Assembly: GCA_027604005.1 (NCBI GenBank)
Contig: JADGJT010000061.1
Location: 16,117-80,116 of the forward strand
DNA from: Dinochytrium kinnereticum
Taxonomy: Eukaryota > Chytridiomycota > Chytridiomycetes > Chytridiales > Chytridiaceae
Length of the DNA stretch: 64,000 bases
Reading direction: 5' to 3'
Shown here one piece after another: positions 11,801-22,674 of this stretch. The notes below the pieces were generated by a model. It was not told the origin of the DNA and searched no databases. It saw only the letters and a list, made by a program, of their open reading frames with translations. The first letter of the stretch is position 1. Every line of letters begins with the position of its first letter. The position numbers and the translations under genes are program-made.

Positions 11801-14800
11801 GAGGAATCTAAGAGGGTATTAGAGACTTCGGCTGCTGCTCTGGAAGACGCAAAGAGGGCTTCGGAGGCACTTCAACTCCATCTTGACGAGGAACGCGAAG
11901 CTATTAGACTTGCGGAAGAGGATCATAACCGCCGTATCTCACAGATTCAGAATGACCTGGAGAAAAGCCTTGGCGAAAAGCTGGCCGTTACCGAGTCTGA
12001 GAGGGATGAAGTTAAACGTAAGCTTGACGATCTCGAGGTTCTCTACTCTGCATCCCTTAGCCGTGCCAGCGCCAGGTCTAATGTAGAGGAGGAGCTTGAG
12101 GCTACTCGCGTTCAGATGATCACCCTGCAGGCAAGGGTAAATGAGGCTGAGAACCGGTATGATGAACTTTTCGAGGCTGGAGAGAAGCATGCTTTAGAAC
12201 TTGAGTCACGACTTGATGCCTATGAGAGTGAAAAACAGATTCTGGAGGATGCGTTATCTGCTTCATCGTCGAGAAGTCATCAGCTCGAAGAGGAGGTTCG
12301 TGCGATTTCGGAATCCGCGCGGAGGGCCGAGAGGGAGATTGCTGACGCACATGCTGAGAGGGAGGACGCGATAAGGGCTTTGGGGGAGATGCAGCTACGA
12401 ATGGAGAGCCTTGATATGCAGCTTCAAGATAAGTCTGACGCTCTTCGTCAGATAGAGGACGAGGTTGAAGCTATTCGTAGCATCTCTCATAATGAGGAGT
12501 TTAGCCGCAAAAACTTGCTCCAACATTACGAGCAACTAGTTGAACGGAAAACGGAGCTTGAAAGGGAGAAGGATGAAGCTGTTGCGAAGCTTGCAGCTGC
12601 TCTTGGAGATTGCACTTCGTTAGAATTGGCACTGGAAAGAGAAAAGTATATGCTTCAGGAGGCTCAACAAGCTTTTTACCAGACAACCGAAAAGTGTGAC
12701 GCTCAGCAGGCCATTATTGATGAGCTCACGGTTAAGTGCAACAAGCTCGAAGCCGAGGCTACTCATACATTGGCAATGATTCAGGAGAAGGATGAGCACA
12801 TCCGAAATCTCAGCCTCACCGCTAACGATGAGGAGTCCAGGTCGAGATACTTGGAGGATGAGCTTCGTAGCCTTACTGAGCAGAAAGCTCAGGTTGAGAA
12901 GGTGCTTTTGTCTCGTGAAACTGCTCTAGGCGAGGCTGAAAGACGCGTTACTGAGATGGGACAGGAGGTCGTTGGGCTCCAGGAGAGGGAGGAGACTGTA
13001 TCCAGGGAAAAGATGGAAGCTTTGCAGGAGGTCGAGAGGCTTAGAGGGCAGGTTGGAGAGCAGAATAGACATTATATGGCTGCCCTTGACGAGATGGAAG
13101 AGAAACTGCATATGGAGTCGATGAGGTCCTCTGATCTTGAGATGGAGGTTGAAGATTTGCGGGGCAGACTTGGTACTGCCATGGGGGAGGTGAGAAGGAA
13201 AGGCCTGGGATCTATAACTAATCGATTATCTTGTTAACTAGAGCGAAGAAACTCGCCTTCGATATGCCGAGATCTCTGAAGAGTATGCCAGGCTAGAGGA
13301 GCGCTTCAACGGTCAACTTAACCGGATATCCGAGATGGAGCAAGACTTTGACCAGAGAAGCGCTGACTTCGAGTCCTTCCTTCGCCGGACTGAGATGCAG
13401 TCTAAGGCTCTATCTGATCAGCTCTCCACTGCACTCTCTGAAAAGTCCGAGCTTCAGAAGCGACTTGCCGCAGTTGAGGAGGAGGGGCAGAAGCGGTTGG
13501 AAGCCTTAAAGGTTAAACTTAATGGGATTGGGGATGAGAGAACTCGGATTGTCCAGGAGAGAGAGAAGCAGATTGACGAGCTTGAAGCTGAGGTTGAGAG
13601 ACTTTCCGGGAGCTTGCAGGGTTTAGAGGCGAAGATTACTGCGAAGGAGAAGGAGATGGGAGACGTAAGGGAGGCTATAGCAAGGGAGAAAATGAGTATG
13701 GAGATGCAGCTGAATGATTTGAAGGTTTGTATGGAGATTTTGCCCTGCTGAGACTGCGGTTATATTCTCTCCTTTTCTCTGACTTCGTTTCATTAAAAGG
13801 ACCAAGTTATCGATATGGAGGCTGACCTAGACTCCACAAAAGCTAACTTCAATACGGTGGCATCCGAGCGTGACAGTCTCCGTCAGGATGTGTCGAGCCT
13901 TAATAGAAGAAAGAACGAGCTCGAAGATGACCTTCAGGTGTCGACTTCGAAGCTCAGATCCCTTGAATCTAGGCTCGCCGAGGCGTCTGAAGCAGCCCAG
14001 CGCGCGAATGAACAGCACGGTTCGCTGCAACGTAAGGTTGCTGATTTTGAGTCCCGAAATTCTCAGCTCAGAGGGGAGTTAGATGAGGCGGTCGACCTAG
14101 CGGACCGCCGAAGCGCTGAAATTGATCGCCTGAAGTCTCAAGTAGGAGTCCTTCAAAATGAGAACAAGCAGACTCAGGCCTGGATTGAAAATGAGGCGGC
14201 AAGAATGAGGAGCTCGTCTGACTCCCATCATGCCGAGGCAGAACTACTTAGGTCTGAGATTGGCCTGTTATCGTCTCAGCTTGAGGAGGCTAGGCTTACC
14301 TTGTACCAGAAGGAGGTTGATCTTGGGAATTTGAATGCGGATTACCGTGAAGAGCAAGATAGGGTCAACTCGCTTCAGCTAGAGTTTGCGGAGGTTAAAC
14401 TCAAGATGGAGGACAAGGAACGTTTAATCACGAGGCTGAAGAAGGAAATGCAAAAACTTGGTTTGAAGGCGAACTTTGACCTCTCCAATGTTAGCGTAGA
14501 TGATATTCTGAACGACAACGAGAAGGCCCAATTCGATGACTGGAACGCGATTGCTGCGAGCGACCGCAATGCGCCAAAGGACTCTTCTCCAGCATCCAGC
14601 CACGCTTTGTCGGACCTCAAGCAGAGGTTGTCGATTTTAACAACTGAGAGGGACGAACTTCGCCAAGAGAGCCAGAACCGACAGGCGGCGATCGAGAAAC
14701 TTTCTGATAAAATCCTCTCGATGGAATCTGACATTAAGAGCCTTAACGCTGCTCTTAATGAGATCTCTCAGAGCCGCTCTAGCTTACAAAGAGAGCTATT

Positions 14801-17800
14801 AGAAACCAGACATAAGTTTTCAAGCCTGCAGACTACTACGCTAGGGGGCGGTGCATCTTCAGTGCTTGATATCCAGATTCTTGACCAGAGGCTTGAAGAA
14901 AGCAACTCTATTATCAAGAGACTGGAAGAGGAGGTAGCCCGTAACAAGAAGACGGGAGGCGCTGTCGTCGAGACTCCTAAGAGCCCTGAAGGATTTGAAA
15001 CTGCAGATAGGCTATTTGGAGGGTCCACTGCCCTTCTATCGCCGACCCTTAAAGTTCAGGTGCCTCTGGCTCTCGAAAGAACCGCGTCCCACTCGTCCCC
15101 ACTTTCGCCATCGAAGCAGAACTCATTGCAGAGGGAGATTGATCTCTTGAGAAAAGAGTTAAAGCTCAAAAATGAGGAAATCGAATCTGTGCATGAGGAT
15201 TATAAGCAGCTTTTATCCGCCGCCGAGGAAAAGATAAAAACTTACGCGAAGCTAAGTGACTCGAGTGTTCAGTCCATGGAACTTTACAGGAATGAGCTTA
15301 CGAAAAAGAAGGAAAAGCTTGAAGAGTTACAACGAGAGTATCAGAAGCTGCAAATTCAAATTGCGAAGAGCGTTACTTTGGGTGATACACCAGATGCTAG
15401 GTAATTATGCCTTTCCTAATTTTTTGCGCACTAGCCGCTGTCTTTCATTGCGTCGATTTCCGTGCTAACTCAGAATAGTATGGTCGACTTTTCCAACATG
15501 TCTGATGCTCTCCACCGGGCTGGTAGGACGGCGAAGACTCTGGATGAATTAGTAAACTCTGCCTCGAGCAAAAAGGAAAATGTTCCTGGTAACTGCTGTG
15601 GCCATGTCGTTTGCCACAAACGGTGCATAGTGAATGAGCCTGCTAACGAGGCGGAGCATTTGCCTGAGGTAATTTATTTCAGCTTTTGTTTTATTTGAAT
15701 TTATTCTTATAAATCTCATTAGGGATTGGCAATGCTGGCGAGCCAGATAACAAATCTAGTTAAAACAACAGAATCCAACATCATGGTATCTAACAAGATA
15801 TATGAGGAAATATCTTCACATGTAAAGGGAGGAAAGCCAGCATCCGACGTTCGTTCGCCCATTCACGCAGAAACAAAGGCCGGAGGGTCTACTGCTGAAG
15901 GTAGTAAGCTCTTGAGCATGATGAAGTCTCAGAGCAACCTGCTTGAGGAGCACAGAAAACTATTAGGAGATATTGAGTCTGTTTCAGAGTGGTTTAGGGC
16001 TCAGTCGGGTGGTCAGGCTGGTGGAAGAACGTCTCCCTTACAGAAGATTGTCATTAATGGCTCTAAGGATAGCTTAAAGCTTTTGCCGCAGATCATTTCT
16101 GCATTCAGCGATTACTCTCGATTGGTTTCGAATTTGCTCCAACTGAAAGAGGTTATTGTCAATGCGCTTCAAGGTAATGTTTTAGTCAATGGAAGATTAC
16201 TTACGTATTGTGTTAAGGGGGAGGTAAATTGACGGAAAGTCTCCGCGGTCCACTACAAAATATCTCCGAAAGACTTACAGCCGTGGAATCGAACCAAAAG
16301 AGCCTGTCCCAACTGTCTGCTGATCTTGCATTGCTTCTTTCGAATCCGGTGCAACGTAATGGTCCTGATTTCGACGGGATGAGGGATCAGAACCGCGACT
16401 ATAACTTATCGAGCACTGAATACGCTGAGCTTATCACAAAGGCCGCTCTAGTAGACAACTATTCGCATCAAGTCGAAACTGCACACACGCTGCTTGATGA
16501 GCATATTAGGGAGGTACAGGTTTTAAAGGATGCAATCGAGACGCTGTCCAGCCAGATGAGTGAAAAGACAGGCTCGAATGAGACTTCAGGGGCTACCCGC
16601 TTGCTTCAGCGACAAGTTGAGGAGTTAAAGAAAGTCTGGTCCCATGAGCTTGCGGCCAACATGATTCTTCGAAACTTAATTGCCAAGACACAAGCAGAGA
16701 ATATGTCCGCAGAGGAGTCTTCTAGGCAGCAGCAGATAAGGCTTCGAGAAGAGTACGATGAGTTGACAGCCCTGCTCGAAGACACACACCGTGAGGCCGC
16801 CATGTTCCGCGAAGAGGCAATAGCAAAAGATATAGCTTTGAAGGAAGCTGAAAGGAAGTTAGAAGAGAGGTTAAATGGCCAGTACTTCGACCTAGAACAA
16901 CAGCATCAGGAGCAAGCCCAGCAGCTTGAGGATATGTATAATAAGGAGAGGGTTGCTTTAAACAAATTGATTTCGAATCTTGAGAAGGAGCGGGACAGAC
17001 TCTTCAACGAGCTTTCTAGAGTCAAGTCATCGTTCAACGAAAAGATCACCTCAACTTCTGAGTCGCTAGATGGCCTAACAAGACGGCTGCATGATGCCGA
17101 ACGTTCGCGGGAAGATCTGCGACGTCAAAACAATGCGCTTAAGGAAGACCTCAGGCGAGCACAAGACGATCTCGACCAGGCTCGATATTCTCATCAGAAC
17201 ATGCTTCGCGACCGGGAGGGCTCTGATGTTTCTGAGGTGATTCGTGCCGATCTGAAGTCACGGATTCTTTCACTTGAGAGGCTGGTCGATACGCTTGAGT
17301 TTGATAAACGCAATATGGAGGCTCAGCTTCGAGACAGTGAGGGGTGGGTTGAGGAACGAAATATAATGAGAAAAAGGGTTGCTGAGTTGGAGCAGCGGGA
17401 TCGCAATATCGAGAAGCGTGAGCGCGGGCTCATCGACGAGATTCAGCAGGTCGAGAGGCGCCTTGTCAGCCGCGAGGCGGAGCTTCAGGAAGAGAGAAGA
17501 ATAGCCGAGAGGAAGTTCCAGGAGTGGCTAGAAGAACGGAGAATGCTGGAGGAGGAACTTGCTCGTCACCGTGAGTCGAAGTATATGGAAGGCGGACACG
17601 ATCGCGTTGAACAGGCTTCGCGAATTTTTAGGGCTCAGAGGGAGAACCTAGAGAGGGCAATTGACCAGAGGGACACTCAGATAAGGACTTTAGAGATTCG
17701 TTTGCAGGAGATCCTTCAGGCTGATGGCGAAAACTTGCATATAGAGGAGGTTCGACGGCGTGAAATGGCGATGGAGAAGGAGATACAACTGCGTGTCGAT

Positions 17801-19150
17801 CAGGTGCGCGAGCTATCCGAGAGGTTATCTGCTCTGGACGAGGTATTTATGTCAAGGGCAGTACGTTATCTGACGTAAATATAGGCTAAACGAGTGGCCG
17901 AGGCTCAGTATTCCCATGAGAAGGAGAAATGCCGCCGCCTAAGCTTTAGGCTTGAGGATATGAAGCGCAGACTTGCTCAGGATGAGGCGGTCAATACTGC
18001 CCTACGCCCAACCACTCGGTCAACTAATTATGAGGATAGACTTCGCGAAGAGATTCAACAGCTTCGACGAGAACTTAACCGCGCTCGCCAGTCCACCACA
18101 GAAATTGTTGGTGTCGTTCGGGAGACCCTTAACCAAACCATCGGCAAAGCTATAGATGGCAATGTGCCTGAAAGTCCACTCAGGCCCCCTAGAATCGATA
18201 TACCAAGGTTCGATACTCTATCTTGTATGGATTTGTATGTTTACTTCTCTTTATTTTTCTCAGACTCCGCGAGCAAATGGGCACTTTAATCTCAGAGGTT
18301 ATATACTTGAGGGCTCTTGTAAATAGACTGCTTCTATGGAGGGCCGATTTGAAGTATCAGAAGACATACTTGTCTTTGAGGGTCGAAGACCTCCTTTCTA
18401 GCCAGAAGACGACCCTTTCGTTCATTCAGGGCATGGGAATTACTCCACCGACAACCGAAGCCACCATCCCTCGATCCGCAACCACAAAGCTCAAGAGATG
18501 CGCCAATGGTATTATCGCAGTATACCGGATGATGGTTATGTCGAGGAATTGGCAGGACGTGCTGCAGGAGAATGGGAGAGAGTACTTCGCCGAGTTAGAA
18601 AGCAACAGTGACAACTGGCCTACTGATGCGGAAGCTAGTGTGCCGTTCAAGAGGGCCGATGAGTCGGACTCCTCTGTAAGGGATCCAGAGCTATCGATGA
18701 TGAACCGGAAGCTTGTGAAAATGGAGTCTGAAATGGCGCGGCTGCGTGTCGTAAACGCTCAGCTTGAAGATAAGGTTATGGAGCGGGATAGGTCTAAGAT
18801 TCAGATACAAAACGACCCCAATCTTGGGGATCGCTTCCGAGAGGTATTTTGCAAATGAAAACAGTTTCGATAGTTACTCCTCCCACTTAAAGCAAACAGA
18901 TATACGTCGTGGGTCAAACAACTCTGAAAGGAGCACGCGGTCAGAGGCCGAGTATCGAAAGGCTATGGCGGGGGCGCCGCCTCAGGTAACGGGGGCCTCG
19001 CCCAACCGCACAGTAGGGGACCGGAGCCCCAACTCCGATATGCGGTGGGGTCCTCTTCCGCCGGCCGGTAGGAATCCACGCAGCCAGGCTCCGTCTTCAC
19101 AGAACATTAGCGCGACACCACCCACCCGCTACGGCGCGAGAGCACCATGA
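8805..19150 (+). CDS. Pericentrin/AKAP450-type centrosomal coiled-coil protein with PACT domain
   Basis: About 3,200 aa from at least 13 exons, nearly all coiled coil rich in E, K, L, Q and R. The tiny first exon 8805-8825 (MIHREQK) splices to 8932, giving KLAAAKRKLKKFQEARN, the basic motif known at the start of AKAP9 and pericentrin (and similar in GM130). Next comes a Ser/Gly-rich disordered stretch, then a single coiled-coil exon of about 3.5 kb (about 9641-13189) and further coiled-coil exons to about 18.2 kb. Near the C-terminus, at about 18262-18590, is a PACT-like module: YLRALVNRLLLWRADLKYQK, TLSFIQGMG and GIIAVYRMMVMSRNW, matching the pericentrin pattern of YLRAE, YQK-YL, ARMG and VIAISRM-FLVRRW. 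PACT targets proteins to centrioles, or to spindle pole bodies in Pcp1-type fungal proteins, and binds calmodulin. A basic Pro/Ser tail follows; the last acceptor used is the AAAG just before CAAACAG near 18893, which keeps the frame open. Confidence 0.85.
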
Positions 19151-19264
19151 TAAACTAGCATATATTTGCCTTTTTTGTTTTCGGTTTTGTTTCTTTGCCA
19201 TGACACCAGAAATAGAATATGATATCACGTCCCCTACATTTATTTTGAGCCTGCCTTTCTTAAG

Positions 19265-21707
19265 GTGATGGATGCCATGCAGTTGCAACAGGATGGACGT
19301 GGCCCCAGGTTCTCCAGCCTCCCACTGGAGGTTATATGCATCATCATGGACATGCTCTCGCTGAAAGAGAGAGCTGGGATGGCTACCGTGAACCGCCAGA
19401 CACTGGCTGGGTTTATGGACACCAAGGTACTTTCATTCTTTCTCTGCAATCGCGGGGCTGATGCTGTTACAAAGGCGTTGGAGCTCTTTGCGACGCCGAG
19501 CCTTGCCAAGCTTGGGATCGGAGATGTCATCAAGCAATTCCCCCGGCTGCAGAGGCTTGCCATCCGGTTAAGGAGCAAATCGGATGAGGACATGGACGCA
19601 GCCGTGAAAGCAGGACTTAGCTTCGGGGGCCACCCGGCTCTGCTTCATCTGGTATCAGACACGTCCTCAGTGCTCCGAGGGACGAGATTCTGCCCGAAAC
19701 TGAAAACGATAGCACTCTGCGAGGAGTTCACCATGCCCATACCCCATCTTCTAGACATGACCGAAAATGGTGTTAGCATGATCTTCCGTAAACTACCCTC
19801 TGTAACGAACCTGGACATTGACTGCCCTCTTCTGTGGGCCGTTAACCGTTTCTCTCATTGGAGGATGGACGAGGATTTGGACATGATCGAGAGCCCCTTG
19901 TCGCCAACGCTCCCCACTGAGAGCATCTGCATCTGGAACCTGGAGCACCTTTGCATACGATCATTGCACAATGACTCTATCAACGATTTTATTATGGGAC
20001 TGATGCGCAGAGCTTCCTTTCCAAGCCTTCGAAAGGTTCATTTAGGGGGAGACGAAACCATTCTTCCGTTTGATAGCGTCAGATTCATTTCTCAGGCGTG
20101 CCCAAGTCTAGAGGACATGTCGTTTTCATCATTGCATTTCGGCGAGGACCTTGCGACGATGATCAACATGCTTCCAGGTACCCTTAATGCGTTTTCACTT
20201 TCTTCTTGCGAGATGCGGCTTCATCGATACGACGACATTGATAACATTGCCTTGGAATTGGTCACATTGGTCATTCATAAACTGCGCATGCTGTCGAAGC
20301 TTGAGGTTGTTCTTTGCAAGTTTTCGAGGATAATGACGGCGAGTATAGGAATGCTGCGATATGACGAGGCGCATGATGCATTTGCATACAATCAACTGCA
20401 TCATCTAACTCTGCTTGGATTTGGAAAGAACCTCTCGGATCCAAGTTTTCTATCCGTGTTTCCTCTTTTGAGGACTCTCAAGATCGATGATGTTCCGCAT
20501 TCAGTGAATTCTGGCCATGGCGGCACGGTACCCTTTCTGGCGCTTCTCCAACCCTTAGAGTTTCTGGCAGAGGTTGACGTGCGATACACGAGGGCAAATC
20601 AAAGGAATCGAAATCCGAGAGACTGGGCAAGGGCCTACGTTCCTCCCGAGCAACGGCTCTTTGTGGAAGATGATACGTGGAAGGAATTCAACAGCAACTC
20701 TATGAGGGACCTTGTGCAGACATCCACGAGCTCTCGCTTAGAAAGTGTCCGAAAGCTCTCCCTCTATGCACCGTTGTTTATAGAAAGCGTGCTTGGAACT
20801 ATTCAAGACTCGTCAATACTAACGCATTTGAAGTTATCCTATGTCAACGGCAACGCAGATCATGAGATTAGTGCTATTTCCTCCTCTCGTATCAACCTTC
20901 CTTCTCTGAAAAGCCTGCACTTGCACATACATGGTGATGAAAGCGATCAAGTGTCTCTCGAGCTAATGTGCGCGTTGGTTTCTGCGGCTTCGGGATTGAG
21001 AGAGCTGAGGGTCCAGGCTACTAAGTCTGCTTTGAATGACATCGACGAGTGTCGAGCCCCACCGCTAGGCGAAGACTTAAACCTGGGTTTTGAGCGGGAC
21101 GTCATCTACGCCTCTACATTGCGGACTCTGGCGATGGCCTGCCCACGTCTCACAAGTATTTCTTTCTCTGGGTTTTCGATTTCGATATCTGCACTTGAGC
21201 TTTTAAACCCTGACGGATACTTTACGCCATGGAGAGACTCTTTAAGTTCATTTGAGGTATATTTTCGTCATGATTCTCTTACTTACATGCGCTTTTCAGC
21301 TTCTGGTTCGCGGTATACCAAAGCTGGATTTCCAATACGACCTTCTCCTTACAGGCTTTCTCAAATCCCACCCTCTTCTGAAAGCCGTGGATATATGTGT
21401 GGAAAACTTCAGCGCACTTCATAATGAGTTTTTGGCCGCTAGTAGTGCCAGCAATTCAAGGCCACTGCTTGCGCCGGCTGCAGAGACGAACTTGGAGGAG
21501 AACGCGTCTGTGAACGAGATTCGGTTGCGAGACGCGCTGAATCTGCGCCTGGGTAAGATATACGAAGATGAATTGCGGCGACGCGTATGGTGGCTCGAGA
21601 TTGTGAGGGTGGTATCGCCATCGCTCAGAAGCCAGCGCATGCGGACCTTCCTCCTGCGGCGTATCGCCAACAGTGCAGGCCGCCAGCAGGATCCAATGCT
21701 GCTTTGA
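19265..21707 (+). CDS. F-box protein with leucine-rich-repeat-like C-terminal region
   Basis: Two exons, 19265-21256 and 21300-21707, join in phase to 799 aa. Residues about 14-50 form an F-box (FSSLPLEVICIIMDMLSLKE, then RAGMATVNRQ), which would bind Skp1 in an SCF ubiquitin ligase. The rest has irregular repeating L-x-x-L-x-L segments (for example LTHLKLSYVNGNA, LPSLKSLHLHIHG, LRTLKIDDV), suggesting a degenerate leucine-rich repeat array for substrate binding. I do not recognise an orthologue. It differs from its neighbours in having one long first exon and a single 43-nt intron. It starts 114 bp after the pericentrin-like stop and ends 31 bp before the next gene. Confidence 0.8.
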
Positions 21708-21710
21708 TCT

Positions 21711-21716
21711 AATAAA
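21711..21716 (+). terminator. AATAAA signal in the 31-bp F-box/MMS2 gap
   Basis: AATAAA lies 3 nt after the F-box stop and 22 nt before the ATG of the Ubc-variant gene. If used, cleavage would fall at or beyond the start of the next gene, implying overlapping transcripts. This is inferred from position only. Confidence 0.4.
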
Positions 21717-21738
21717 TTTTCATTTTCTGATATTGAAA

Positions 21739-22380
21739 ATGGCCACTGGTGAGTTGAGGGTTGAACGGCAGCAGACACGGTGGCCGGAGATTGATCTAAT
21801 CGCATACATCGATAGTCCCGCGAAACTTCAGGCTACTTGAGGAGTTGGAGCGAGGTGAGAAGGGTATCGGAGACGGAACCATCAGCTACGGTCTGTCCGA
21901 TGGCGACGACATTTCCATGTCCAACTGGCATGGCACCATCATCGGACCTCTTAACGTATGGTCCATCTCATGCAAGCGTTGCATGCGAAGCTTACTTTCT
22001 CTCTCTTGTAAAAGACTGTTCACGAGAACCGCATCTTCAGTTTGAGGATACTCTGCGGCCCGCAATACCCCGACAAGCCTCCTGCCGTAAGCTTCTCCTC
22101 GAAAATCAACATGGGTGGGGTCAACCAGTTGAACGGGAAGGTCGGTATCAGCTGGCGCTTGAACTATTCATTTCCTGTATGCTAAATGTATCCACTCAGG
22201 TTGAGCGCCTCAGCTGCCTGGAGAATTGGAAACGATCAAACACGATCGAGACAGTCCTTGCCGAGCTCAGGCGGTATGTACCGTATTATTTTGTCTGTTT
22301 GTCTTAACCTCTTTTGAAGTGAGATGGCATTGCCCCAGAACAGGAAGCTCCCGCAGCCTCCTGAGGGCGCTTCGTTCTAA
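21739..22380 (+). CDS. MMS2: Ubiquitin-conjugating enzyme E2 variant (MMS2/UBE2V)
   Basis: Catalytically inactive E2 variant that pairs with Ubc13 to build K63-linked ubiquitin chains, used in error-free post-replication repair and signalling. Five exons (21739-21748, 21816-21955, 22015-22140, 22200-22273, 22320-22380) join to 136 aa, a normal length. The first exon is only 10 nt, coding MAT plus one base. The core matches the family throughout: [67 protein letters not shown] and the C-terminal [18 protein letters not shown]. There is no catalytic cysteine at the E2 position, as expected. The donor of intron 3 is GTCGGT, weaker than the others. Confidence 0.93.
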
Positions 22381-22674
22381 CGGGCTTGGTTTTTGTTGGT
22401 TAGAATTGTATTGGGTAGCGGGCCTTCGTATTGCATCTACTTTATTCATTGACGATAATACATCTATCTGGTTACAGTCGCGATATTCAGCGCGGATTGC
22501 TGCTTTTGTCATGTTTATCGCAGCAATGAACCCCCATCAGACTGCTGAATACTGTATCCTTGAATGTGTCCAGAAAATTCGAGTAAACTGTTGTATTGTC
22601 CTGAGCCTCCAAAAAGAGCACTTCGTGCATTCCTAAACACGCCACATCCATCCACTCAGTCCTGCAAGGAAAGC

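Noticed and set aside
14375..15028. Minus-strand open frames rich in Ser and Leu opposite the pericentrin-like gene
   Set aside because: Antisense of Glu/Lys/Leu-rich coiled-coil codons commonly reads as Ser/Leu/Phe; no splice or motif support.
8805..19150. Interpretation as a golgin (GM130) on the basis of the N-terminal motif alone
   Set aside because: The C-terminal PACT module and total size fit pericentrin/AKAP450 better; GM130 lacks PACT.
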